From a virus, in the IMG/VR virus record IMGVR_UViG_3300024346_005492, positions 1-37,836 of that record: a DNA stretch of 37,836 nt, one strand, 5' to 3'. Position 1 is the first letter of the stretch. Each line of letters opens with the position of its first letter. Under the pieces are notes generated by a model. The model did not search any database and had not been told where the DNA came from. It saw nothing but the letters and a program-made list of their open reading frames with translations. Positions 1 through 8,900 of the stretch are shown in pieces. Made by a program: the position numbers and the translations under genes.

Positions 1-191
1 GTTACAGAGGTTCTCAGTTCTTGGAAACAGGTGCTGTATTCGCTCCATACATTCCGTTGATCATGACTCCATTAGTATACGATCCAGAAACCTTCACACC
101 TCGTAAAGGTTTGTTAACTCGTTATGCTAAGAAGATGTTACGTCCTGAATTCTATGGTAAGATCTACATCAGTGGATTAAACACCATCTAA
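1..191 (+). CDS. Major capsid protein, gp23-like (C-terminal fragment)
   Basis: This is the last 62 codons of an open frame that enters from the left edge and ends in TAA. The visible tail reads through GAVFAPYIPL, then DPETFTPRKG, then TRYAKKM, and finishes GLNTI. This matches the end of the T4 gp23 major capsid family, where a PYVPL-like strand is followed by a Phe-Gln/Thr-Pro segment and a KTRYG-like segment. The protein would form the hexamers of the phage head. It is followed directly by a strong terminator, so it probably ends a transcription unit. The start and most domains lie outside the window. The family call rests only on this short C-terminal stretch. Confidence 0.8.
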   Translation, partial: YRGSQFLETGAVFAPYIPLIMTPLVYDPETFTPRKGLLTRYAKKMLRPEFYGKIYISGLNTI

Positions 192-222
192 TTTTAGTAA
201 AGGAATAATATTTCTTATAAAG

Positions 223-249
223 AAGCCCCGAGAAATCGGGGCTTTTTTT
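223..249 (+). terminator. Intrinsic terminator after the capsid gene
   Basis: A perfect 9-bp stem, AAGCCCCGA paired with TCGGGGCTT, closes a GAAA tetraloop and is followed by seven T residues. It lies 31 bases after the capsid stop and 54 bases before the next start, so it should end capsid transcription. The GC-rich stem stands out from the AT-rich surroundings. Confidence 0.93.
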
Positions 250-303
250 AACTAGTATAGACCTACACCATATGTATACCAAAACGTTATAAATTAGTTA
301 CTT

Positions 304-1218
304 ATGAAAGAGACTCCAAGTCAGTTACCAATCCAAAGTTTCGTTATGAACTTTCCATTCTCATTGTCTACAGCAGACCCAAATAATATTTGGATGCAGG
401 AATTAACAGACGATGAATTAGCAATTAATAAACCTAAAGCATACAAACAATTTATGGATTTGTATAACTTTGTTGCTGGTGGTGCCTTAGTTAATTTGCT
501 ACCTTCAGAAGGTAATTTTCAAGACCAAGTATATGTAGCTAATTTAGGTCTTTACTTACCACATATTAAAAATGAAAATCATATTATTTTATCTAACTTT
601 ACTTCTGACCCTCGTAAAGGTGAAGAATTAGTTGGAGAAAAATATTTTAATCAAATGGGTTACAAAACAGCAATCTCTCCATACAAATGGGAAGGTGAAG
701 CTGATTTAAAATACCTTTACGGAAATAAGTATATTGGTGGTTATGGTATTCGCTCAAATATTAAAGCTTATGAGTGGATGGAAGAAACTTACAACATGGA
801 TATTCTTAAAGTAGCTATGGTTGATGAGTACTTATATCACTTAGATTGTTCTATCTTTGCTTTAAATCAAGACCAGACACTAGTTTGTACTGAATTATTT
901 GATGAAGAAGAATTACAAATGATTGAAAAAGAAACAGAAATCATTGATATTCATGTTGATGATGCTTTATGTGGATTAACAAATTCTGTAAGAATGGGTA
1001 ATATGATTATGTGTGCCTCTAACATTGCTGAATTAAAGAAATCACATGAATATTATGAAGGTGAGGTTCACAAAATTAAAACATTAGAAAAAATTTGTGG
1101 TGATGCTGGTATGGAACCTGTTATCTTTAACTTATCAGAATATATAAAATCAGGTGCTATGTTATCTTGTATGATGATGCACTTAAACCGAGTTGACCAC
1201 AATAAAACCTTATTATAA
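304..1218 (+). CDS. DDAH / amidinotransferase-superfamily enzyme
   Basis: The 304-residue product looks like a member of the guanidine-modifying superfamily (DDAH, arginine deiminase, amidinotransferase), which acts on arginine-like substrates through a Cys-His-Asp/Glu site. Visible landmarks in family order are an N-terminal substrate-loop region (PFSLSTADPN, residues 18-27), D74 in QDQVYVAN, a SNFTSDPRKGEE segment (98-108), EGEAD at 130-134 where the family has an acidic active-site motif, GGYGIRSN (145-152), HLDC at 179-182 with the likely catalytic His179, and SGAMLSCMMMHL near the C-terminus with the likely nucleophile Cys289. The length is normal for DDAH-type enzymes. The stop overlaps the next start (TAATG), so translation is probably coupled to the decarboxylase-like gene. 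The substrate cannot be told from sequence. It could be a deiminase, dimethylargininase or amidinotransferase. Confidence 0.75.
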   Translation: MKETPSQLPIQSFVMNFPFSLSTADPNNIWMQELTDDELAINKPKAYKQFMDLYNFVAGGALVNLLPSEGNFQDQVYVANLGLYLPHIKNENHIILSNFTSDPRKGEELVGEKYFNQMGYKTAISPYKWEGEADLKYLYGNKYIGGYGIRSNIKAYEWMEETYNMDILKVAMVDEYLYHLDCSIFALNQDQTLVCTELFDEEELQMIEKETEIIDIHVDDALCGLTNSVRMGNMIMCASNIAELKKSHEYYEGEVHKIKTLEKICGDAGMEPVIFNLSEYIKSGAMLSCMMMHLNRVDHNKTLL

Positions 1219-1949
1219 TGGCACAAACATTACAAGAGTGGTTAAGTACTGAGGTTAAACAACTTCAAAAAATGCCCGTAGGCGAATTGTCTAACGTATT
1301 TTTCTTTAGAGACCCAATTCGTCCTAACTATATCGACCATGAGCATTTTTACTCTCCAGCTGATGGAACTATTTTATATCAAAAGTTTATTAAAGATCCT
1401 ACTGAACCTATAGTTGAAATTAAGGGTATGAATTATACTCTTCAAGATGTTATGGGAGATGATGAATATAATAAACCTTCACTAGTTATTGGTATATTTA
1501 TGTCATTTTATGATGTTCATATAAATCGTATACCATACGGAGGTCTGCTGTCATATAAACCACTAGACGCGATTCAATCGACTAACAAACCAATGTTGGC
1601 GGTTGAAAAAGATATATTAAATAAAAAAATTAACCCCGCAAACATGGAATACTTAAAGTATAACGAGCGTATGTGGAATAAAATTTATTCACCTGCCTTA
1701 GATTATACTTATTACTTAATTCAAATTGCCGACGAGGATGTAAACGTTATTGCTCCATTTACTATGGACCAAAACGATGTTTTTGCTCAAAACGAAAGAT
1801 TTTCTTTAATTAGATGGGGTTCACAAGTTGATTTGGTGTTACCGTTAGATGATAGATATGATTTCGAGTTATGTTTAGATGATGCCATGCATGTTAATGC
1901 TGGTTTAGACCAACTTGTAAAAATTAACTTTAATGAATACACAACCTAA
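1218..1949 (+). CDS. psd: Phosphatidylserine-decarboxylase-like proenzyme
   Basis: The 243-residue product carries the signature blocks of pyruvoyl-dependent phosphatidylserine decarboxylases. FFRDPIRP lies at residues 29-36, SPADG at 46-50 (Asp49 fits the catalytic Asp), FMSFYDVHINRIP at 94-106 (His101 fits the catalytic His), and NERFSLIRWGSQVDLVLP at 192-209. In short-form enzymes of this family, self-cleavage occurs at the Gly-Ser of the RxGSxVD block, here Gly201-Ser202, and Ser202 becomes the pyruvoyl group. All three catalytic residues appear present, so it may be active and could make phosphatidylethanolamine or a related lipid at the host membrane. It starts inside the stop of the upstream enzyme and overlaps phoH by 17 bases. 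The substrate head group is not certain. Confidence 0.85.
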   Translation: MAQTLQEWLSTEVKQLQKMPVGELSNVFFFRDPIRPNYIDHEHFYSPADGTILYQKFIKDPTEPIVEIKGMNYTLQDVMGDDEYNKPSLVIGIFMSFYDVHINRIPYGGLLSYKPLDAIQSTNKPMLAVEKDILNKKINPANMEYLKYNERMWNKIYSPALDYTYYLIQIADEDVNVIAPFTMDQNDVFAQNERFSLIRWGSQVDLVLPLDDRYDFELCLDDAMHVNAGLDQLVKINFNEYTT

Positions 1950-2670
1950 CCACGAAGACGAGATCTTTAAAGAAAAGCGTAAACCAAAAAACCCTATTAC
2001 TTTTAAATTACAATTAAACGAGGAACAAAAACAGGCTAAAGCTAAAATACTAGATAGTACTATTACTTTATTAGCAGGGGCAGCAGGTTCAGGTAAAACA
2101 TTACTTGCTTGTCAAATTGGTTTAGAAAGATTGTTTATGAGAGAGGTTGAAAAGGTAATTATTACTCGACCAACTGTGTCTAAAGAGGAAATTGGATTCT
2201 TACCTGGTGATTTAAGAGAAAAAATGGATCCTTGGGTTCAACCAATTTATCAAAATATGTTTTTACTTTATAATAAAGAAAAAGTAGAAAAATGTATTGC
2301 TGAAGGTCAAATTGAAATTGTTCCTGTATCGTTTATGAGAGGTAGAACATTTGTAAATTGTATTGTAATTGTAGACGAAGCACAAAACGTTACACACGAG
2401 CAAATGGAAATGATTGTAACTCGTATTGGTAAAGGATCTAAAATGATTATTTGTGGTGATGATGCTCAAGTAGACTTAAAACAAAAACGCGATTCTGGAT
2501 TTAAATTCTTATACTCAGCTGCTAAACGTATTAAAAATCTAGAGGCAATATCGTTAAAACAAAACCATAGAGATCCAATTGTAGAGGAATTAATTAACCT
2601 ATACAATGATGCTTATGAAAAAGGAATGAGTTTAGGATCTTCAGGTACAAACGGAAGTTCAAAAAAATAA
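1933..2670 (+). CDS. phoH: PhoH-family ATPase
   Basis: The 245-residue product is a PhoH-type P-loop NTPase. Walker A is GAAGSGKT at residues 49-56 and Walker B is VIVDEAQ at 145-151. Further family landmarks are RPTV (79-82), GFLPGDLREKMDPW (88-101), FMRGRTF (134-140), GDDAQVDL (175-182) and the QNHRDPIV segment near 210-217. PhoH genes are very common in marine phages. Their role is unclear, with links to RNA metabolism and phosphate stress. The ATG lies inside the upstream gene (17-base overlap), and no later start would keep the whole N-terminus. The last dozen residues (GSSGTNGSSKK) are low-complexity and resemble the repeat units of the giant fibre further downstream. Confidence 0.95.
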   Translation: MNTQPNHEDEIFKEKRKPKNPITFKLQLNEEQKQAKAKILDSTITLLAGAAGSGKTLLACQIGLERLFMREVEKVIITRPTVSKEEIGFLPGDLREKMDPWVQPIYQNMFLLYNKEKVEKCIAEGQIEIVPVSFMRGRTFVNCIVIVDEAQNVTHEQMEMIVTRIGKGSKMIICGDDAQVDLKQKRDSGFKFLYSAAKRIKNLEAISLKQNHRDPIVEELINLYNDAYEKGMSLGSSGTNGSSKK

Positions 2671-2689
2671 GTTAGAACCATACTTTTTC

Positions 2690-2699
2690 AATATTTATA
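2690..2699 (+). promoter_or_regulatory. AATATTTATA box (putative late promoter)
   Basis: Exact AATATTTATA, ten bases before the ATG of the small virion-like gene. It opens the neck-gene run and lies in the short gap after phoH. Confidence 0.5.
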
Positions 2700-2709
2700 C
2701 GAAAAAGGC

Positions 2710-3132
2710 ATGGCAACTTTTACTTCCCAAATATTCGAAATTTTAACGCTTAACGGAGATAACGTAGGTTCTTCTGTTACTCAAACTATTAATAATATTA
2801 ATTATGTTGATAATAGAATTTTAAATGTACCTACAGGTTCAGTAACTACTATATTTAATATGGATTCCGTTCCAGGAGCTGGTACATTTGTAACTAGTAG
2901 CGTACAGTATGTAAGAATAACTAATAATTCTGCTGTTGCTCCTGTTAAATTAATTATATCATCTTCAACAGAAGCTATGAGTTATTTAATTGCTACTGGT
3001 AGCTCATATATGATGTCTACAAGTAAAATGACAGGAAGTACAAGCGGTTTAGTATTTGATGATATTAAATCTGTTAAAGTACAACCCTCAGGAAGTGCAG
3101 CAAGTATAGAATATTATATTGTAACAACCTAA
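2710..3132 (+). CDS. Small beta-rich protein, probably virion
   Basis: The 140-residue product is rich in Ser, Thr, Val and Ile, with alternating patterns that suggest a beta sandwich. It has no signal peptide, membrane segment or catalytic motif. The C-terminal half (YVRITN near 68-73, then a SSSTEAMSYLIATGSSYMMS-like stretch and a final strand ending YYIVTT) resembles small structural or decoration proteins of T4-like marine phages, but I cannot name a family with certainty. It is the first gene behind an AATATTTATA box and lies ten bases before the gp13-like gene, so it is probably expressed with the neck proteins late in infection. Confidence 0.6.
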   Translation: MATFTSQIFEILTLNGDNVGSSVTQTINNINYVDNRILNVPTGSVTTIFNMDSVPGAGTFVTSSVQYVRITNNSAVAPVKLIISSSTEAMSYLIATGSSYMMSTSKMTGSTSGLVFDDIKSVKVQPSGSAASIEYYIVTT

Positions 3133-3141
3133 TAAAAAAAT

Positions 3142-4359
3142 ATGTCTAATATTCCAATTTGGCCAGGTTCATCTTCGTTTGCTCAAGTATCAGCATCTTA
3201 TTATGACTTAAATATATGGCCACCTCCAACTCCTTTTGGATTTTATGATAGTGATTCTCAATTTAAAACTGATGCTAATAAAGTAGCTAATTTTTGTGCT
3301 TTACGTTTAGGATATCCTATTGAAAACGTAGAATTACAAGATATTAATTTTTGGGCTGGATTTGAAGAAGCAACTACTATTTATGGAAATGAATTATATG
3401 CTTTCCAAACAAGAGATAATTATTTATCTTTAGAGGGAGCTCCTACATCTGTAGATGTTAATGATGATATTGTTACACCTACATTTTCTACTATTGTTAG
3501 ATTATCTCAACAATATGGAGAGGAAGCAGGTGTTGGTGGTAATGTTGCTTGGTTAAAAGGTAGATTACCTTTAATCCCAGGACAACAACGTTATGACTTA
3601 GCAGCTTGGGCAGAAGCCGAAGGAATTGTAGGTGGTATAGAAATTAAAAATGTTTATTACCAATCCCCTCCTGCAATTAGTCAATTATATTCCCCTGCTT
3701 TGTTAACAGGACAAGGCGGATTAGGAGGTGTTCCTCCTGCAGGTTTATATGGATTTGGATATGGTTCTGCTACTTATTTAATGATGCCTACAAGTTTTAC
3801 TATGCAAAACATGCAAGCCATTGAAATGCAAAACCAAGTAACACTTTCAAATTATTCATTTAATATAGTAGATAATATTATTTCAGTATTCCCAATACCA
3901 GGTACTGGAGTTTTTACTGATGGTGATGGTGGTTTAGATTATGGTATTTATTTAGTATTTGATTTTATTAAAATTCAAGACAGAATAGATGCTGCTTTTG
4001 CTAATGGAACAAATAAAATTTCAAACACATCAAATGTTCCTTATATAAATCCAACATATTCTAAAATTAATTCAATTGGTAGAGCTTGGATTTTTGAATA
4101 TACATTAGCTAGAGCTAAAGATGCTTTAGGATTAGTAAGAAACAAATACTCATCTATACCAATCCCAGGATCAGATGTAACTTTAAATGGAGATAATTTA
4201 GTATCATCAGCAGCTACCGAAAGAGATGCTTTAATTACAAGATTAAGAGAATATTTTGATCAAACATCGCGTCAGGCATTACTTGAAAGAAGACAAGCAG
4301 AATCAGTAGCTCGTGTTGCTGAAATTAATCAAGTACCAATGACAATTTATATAGGATAA
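3142..4359 (+). CDS. Neck protein, gp13-like
   Basis: The 405-residue product heads a run of three genes in the T4 order 13-14-15. The N-terminal part contains FWAGFEEATTIYGNELYAFQ-like sequence (around 71-90) and a PLIPGQQRYDL segment near 147-157. The C-terminal part has an ALARAKDALGLVRNKYSS helix followed by IPIPG and a strand reading VTLNGDNLVSSA, features I associate with gp13-type neck proteins of T4-like phages. T4 gp13 caps the filled head together with gp14 and forms the docking site for the tail. This protein is longer than T4 gp13 (about 310 residues). The call relies on position plus these motifs, so an assignment to another head-completion family is possible. Confidence 0.68.
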   Translation: MSNIPIWPGSSSFAQVSASYYDLNIWPPPTPFGFYDSDSQFKTDANKVANFCALRLGYPIENVELQDINFWAGFEEATTIYGNELYAFQTRDNYLSLEGAPTSVDVNDDIVTPTFSTIVRLSQQYGEEAGVGGNVAWLKGRLPLIPGQQRYDLAAWAEAEGIVGGIEIKNVYYQSPPAISQLYSPALLTGQGGLGGVPPAGLYGFGYGSATYLMMPTSFTMQNMQAIEMQNQVTLSNYSFNIVDNIISVFPIPGTGVFTDGDGGLDYGIYLVFDFIKIQDRIDAAFANGTNKISNTSNVPYINPTYSKINSIGRAWIFEYTLARAKDALGLVRNKYSSIPIPGSDVTLNGDNLVSSAATERDALITRLREYFDQTSRQALLERRQAESVARVAEINQVPMTIYIG

Positions 4360-4360
4360 T

Positions 4361-4948
4361 ATGGCTTTATACGGAGGTGCTCGTGATATATCAATGTTTA
4401 GAAGAGTCAACCGAGAGTTGATGGGGAGTATTATATCCGAAGAAGTAATATATTACAAATACAATGTAACTACTACTAAAACCAACATGTATGGAGAATC
4501 AGTTGAAGGAAGAAATTTTGCTGATCCTGTTATGTTATTTGCTTTAGTAGAAGTAGGAGGTACAACTTCTCCTGTAAGTGATTTAGGTGTTGATTTTTCT
4601 TGGCCCCTTACTTTTAAATTTTTACGTGATGATTTATTAAGTAAATTAAACGAAGCAAACCAAGGTCAACCTTTTAATACTTACCAACAACCTAATATTC
4701 AATATGGAGCAAGCCTTCACCCCGAAGTAGGTGATGTTATAAATTACCAAAACGGATACTGGGAAGTAGATAATACTAACGCTACTCAGTTTTTTATGGG
4801 TAAAGATCCTCAATATCCTTATTATGATGCTGATGGTGATAATCCTTTAAATACAGGATTAGAAAATTTTGGATATAACGTTGGGATAGAATGTATATGT
4901 CACTATGTTCCATCCGATAGATTAAATATTATTAATTCAAGAATGTAA
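4361..4948 (+). CDS. Neck protein, gp14-like
   Basis: The 195-residue product follows the gp13-like gene after one base and shares its stop with the next start (TAATG). Visible landmarks are a NMYGES motif in the first quarter, a block reading GVDFSWPLTFKFLRDDLL in the middle, and HPEVGDVINYQNGYWEVDN in the second half. The order of a YGE motif, a FxFLRDDL block and a PEVGDxI...YxExDN block is what T4-like gp14 proteins show. gp14 acts with gp13 as the neck ring between head and tail. No membrane or catalytic features are present. Confidence 0.75.
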   Translation: MALYGGARDISMFRRVNRELMGSIISEEVIYYKYNVTTTKTNMYGESVEGRNFADPVMLFALVEVGGTTSPVSDLGVDFSWPLTFKFLRDDLLSKLNEANQGQPFNTYQQPNIQYGASLHPEVGDVINYQNGYWEVDNTNATQFFMGKDPQYPYYDADGDNPLNTGLENFGYNVGIECICHYVPSDRLNIINSRM

Positions 4949-5889
4949 TGGCAAAAAATAGAAAACCAATACCAAAAACCCAACACCAGTTAGGAGTAGA
5001 ACAAAATGTTCCTACATATCCTCAATATGGAGATCCAAATTCATTTAACCCTAATCCAACTACAAATAGAGCATTACAAACTTCTTTTAAAGGAGATACT
5101 GTAAAACCTTTTAGTGTTGGTATTCAAGATATAGATGAGGCTATTTTTTACTATTTTCAAAACGTAATTCAACCATCTGTAATACAAAACGGATCAAGAT
5201 TACCGGTTCCTGTTATTTATGGTTCACCTGAAAAATGGAAATCATATCAAAAAGACGGGTATTATAGGGATCAAAACGGTAGAATACAGGCTCCGTTGAT
5301 TATGTTTAAACGTAACAGTATAGACAAAAATAGACAGATAGCTAACAAATTAGATGCTAATAACCCACAAAACTTTGGTGTGTTTAATAAAAAATATACT
5401 CAAAGAAATGCTTATGATAATTTTAAAGTATTAAATAACAGAATCCCACAACAAGAATATTATGCTGTTGTAGTACCTGATTATTTAACAGTTACTTACA
5501 CATGTATTGCTTTTACTTATTATGTAGAACAATTAAATAAAATAGTAGAGGCAATGGAATATGCTTCTGATGCTTATTGGGGTAATCCTCAACGTTATCA
5601 ATTTAAAGCAGCTATTAATTCCTTTGGTTTTCAAACTGAATTAGTTGAAAACGATGAACGTGTGGTAAGAAGCACATTTGATATAAAAATCAACGGATAT
5701 ATTATACCAGAAATATTACAAAAAGACATAACAGCCATTAAAAAATTCTCAAATAAAACAAAAATTATATTTAGTATGGAAACTGTAAGCGATCCTATTT
5801 TCTTTGAAAGCAACGTAGTAGGGGATAGAATTGTAACAGAAACAGCTTCTCAAAAAGAAACTAAAAATAGATCAACTGCTATTGGATAA
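4948..5889 (+). CDS. Tail completion / sheath stabiliser, gp15-like
   Basis: The 313-residue product has an extended polar N-terminus of about 60 residues and then a core that lines up by eye with T4 gp15. RLPVPVIYGSPEKW matches gp15 VPITYASKEH. VTYTCIAFTYYVEQLNKIVEAM matches the gp15 helix IYELSIFTRYEDDMFQIVEQ. VRSTFDIKINGYIIPE matches gp15 IEWSLTFEVNGWMYP. gp15 forms a hexamer that caps the tail tube and sheath and joins the head. The position right after the gp13- and gp14-like genes supports the call. The gene ends 33 bases before the fibre gene, with an AATATTTATA box in between. Confidence 0.8.
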   Translation: MAKNRKPIPKTQHQLGVEQNVPTYPQYGDPNSFNPNPTTNRALQTSFKGDTVKPFSVGIQDIDEAIFYYFQNVIQPSVIQNGSRLPVPVIYGSPEKWKSYQKDGYYRDQNGRIQAPLIMFKRNSIDKNRQIANKLDANNPQNFGVFNKKYTQRNAYDNFKVLNNRIPQQEYYAVVVPDYLTVTYTCIAFTYYVEQLNKIVEAMEYASDAYWGNPQRYQFKAAINSFGFQTELVENDERVVRSTFDIKINGYIIPEILQKDITAIKKFSNKTKIIFSMETVSDPIFFESNVVGDRIVTETASQKETKNRSTAIG

Positions 5890-5892
5890 TTT

Positions 5893-5902
5893 AATATTTA
5901 TA
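5893..5902 (+). promoter_or_regulatory. AATATTTATA box before the giant fibre gene
   Basis: Exact AATATTTATA, ending 20 bases before the fibre ATG, immediately after the stop of the gp15-like gene. It probably drives the fibre and the two small genes that follow. Confidence 0.5.
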
Positions 5903-5922
5903 TTAGATAACAAACAAGTTTA

Positions 5923-8900
5923 ATGGCACAAGTAAGATTTTTAGATCAAGTACCGGTTGGTGTATATAATCCTAATGGAGGGAATGGTGGTGCAGGCACT
6001 ATTGATATATATCAAAATGGAATATTAGTTAGCGCTAGTGTTCCCTATATTAATATAAGTGGCTCAGCAACAGTCACTGGATTTAGTGTAAGTGGTAGTG
6101 ATACTGGTGTAACTATTTTAGTACAAGGTGTAGGATTTCCATTTTCAGGTTCAGCCGTTATCACTGGATCTTTAATAATTTCTGGTTCAAGTCCAACACC
6201 AATAATTGTACAAACATTACCTGTTCAATCAGGTCCTTATGTTGTTACATATAACCCAACAACAGGTGTTATAGGATATGTAAATTCTACTTCCGGAACT
6301 AGTGGTGTAGCAGGTTCGTCTGGAACAGCAGGAATTTCAGGAACAAGTGGAACATCAGGCACAGCAGGTTCTTCAGGCACAGCAGGTACTCAAGGTGCTG
6401 CTGGTTCTTCTCGTTTAAGTGATTCAAGTGGTACTTCAGGTACAAGTGGTACTAATGGTACGGTAGGTAATGCTGGCGGAAGTAACTCAAGTGCATCATC
6501 TGGAACCGCTGGTTCATCTGGTACAACAGGTACAGCAGGAGCTGCAGGTGGAGGAAATAATAGTGCATCTTCTGGAACTAGTGGTACATCTGGAAGTACA
6601 GGTACATCAGGTACATCAGGATTAGCTGGAGAAAGTAATTTAAGTGCTTCAAGTGGCACAAGCGGAACTTCAGGTTCTACTGGTACTGCAGGTACAGCAG
6701 GTAATGCTAACATAAGTAATTCAAGTGGAACTAGTGGTACTTCAGGTTCAACTGGTTCATCAGGATCAGCAGGAAATAGTAATTTAAGTGCTTCTTCTGG
6801 AACATCTGGTTCAACTGGTACTAATGGTACTGTAGGTATATCAGGTAGTAGTGAATCAAGCGCTTCAAGTGGAACTAGTGGTACTTCAGGAAGTACAGGT
6901 TCATCAGGTTCAACAGGTGCCGCTGGTTCTTCACGCTCAAGTGATTCAAGTGGTACTAGTGGTTCTTCAGGTTCTGCTGGTAGTACAGGAACTAGTGGCT
7001 CATCTGGTTTATCTGTTAATAGTAGCTCATCAGGTACTTCAGGTACAGCGGGTTCAACAGGAACTAGTGGTACTGCGGGTAATTCAAATTCAAGTTCATC
7101 TGCAGGAACATCAGGTTCAAGTGGTTCAACAGGTTCAGCAGGAGATGCTGGAAGTAGTAATTTAAGTGCATCAAGTGGTACTTCAGGATCATCTGGTTCA
7201 ACAGGTACCTCAGGAGCATTTGGTGGAAATGGTTCAAGTAATTCAAGTGGTACAAGTGGCTCTTCAGGTTCATCAGGAATATCGGGAACTGCTGGTACTT
7301 CAAATATAAGTAATTCATCAGGTTCAAGTGGTACTTCAGGTTCATCCGGAATAGCAGGAACCGCTGGTACTTCAAATCTAAGCAATACATCAGGAACTAG
7401 TGGTTCATCTGGTTCTACAGGTACAACAGGTACTCAAGGAGCAGCTGGTGGAAGTAGATTAAGCGACACTTCAGGTACATCTGGTTCATCTGGTACTGCA
7501 GGTTCTACAGGAACAAACGGTACATCAGGCTCATCTAGTTCAAGTTCTTCTTCAGGAACAGCAGGAACAAGTGGTTCAACAGGTACTAATGGTTCTAATG
7601 GCTCTTCAGGTTTAAGTTCTTCTTCAGGAACAGCAGGAACAAGTGGTTCAACTGGTTCTGCAGGTAATGCTGGAGGTAGTAATTTAAGTGCTTCATCTGG
7701 TACAAGTGGTTCTTCAGGTACAACAGGTACTGCAGGAGCAATTGGTGGAAGTAATTCAAGTCAATCATCAGGTACAAGCGGTACTAGTGGTTCAACAGGA
7801 TCAACAGGTTCGGCGGGTAATGCTGGTGGAAGTAATATAAGTAATTCAAGTGGAACTAGCGGTTCTTCAGGTTCTACAGGTAGTGCTGGAGCTGTAGGTG
7901 GAAGTGCTTTAAGTCAATCAAGCGGAACAAGCGGTACTAGTGGTTCAACAGGAACAACAGGTACAGCAGGTGCTGCAGGAGCTAGTCGACTAAGTGATTC
8001 TTCAGGAACTAGTGGAACATCAGGTTCAAGTGGTTCTACTGGTACTAATGGTACAGCAGGTTCTGCTAATTCTTCTACATCAAGTGGTACCTCAGGTTCA
8101 TCTGGTTCTACTGGAACATCAGGATCTGCAGGTAACGCAGGAACTTCAAACATAAGTAATTCATCTGGTACTTCAGGAAGTACAGGTACAACAGGAACTG
8201 TAGGATTGGCAGGAGGTAGTAACTCAAGTGCATCCTCAGGTACATCTGGTTCTTCAGGTACAACAGGAACATCAGGTTCAGTAGGTGCTGCTGGTTCATC
8301 TCAATCAAGTAACACAGCTGGTACTTCAGGTACTTCTGGTTCAGCAGGTAGTGCAGGTACAAATGGTACTGCAGGAGCTGCTGGTTCATCTAATTCTAGT
8401 GCTTCATCTGGTACTTCAGGTTCTAACGGTACCACAGGTACTGCTGGAGCAACAGGAGGAAGCAATTCAAGTGCATCTTCAGGCACATCAGGTACATCTG
8501 GTTCTACAGGTTCTGCAGGTAATGCTGGAGGAAGTAATTCAAGTCAATCATCTGGTACTAGTGGTTCTAGTGGTAGTACTGGAACAACAGGTACAGTAGG
8601 TGCTGCTGGAGGTAGTAACTTAAGTGCTTCTAGTGGAACTAGTGGTTCAAGTGGTAGTGCAGGTACAATAGGAACAGCAGGTAATGCTGGTTCTTCTAAT
8701 ATAAGTAATTCATCTGGAACTAGTGGTTCAACAGGATCAAACGGTTCAGCAGGTAACGCAGGTACTTCAAATATAAGTAACAGTTCAGGAACCTCTGGTT
8801 CAACAGGTACTACAGGTTCAGTGGGTTTAGCTGGTGGAAGTAACTCTAGTGCTTCTAGTGGAACATCAGGTTCTAGTGGTTCAACTGGAACCATAGGTAC

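Noticed and set aside
8285-8599. Plus-strand frames rich in Val, Gln and Leu inside the fibre (also 6851-7165, 10820-11083, 15116-15373)
   Set aside because: Shifted readings of the same repeats, with repetitive nonsense composition and no leader.
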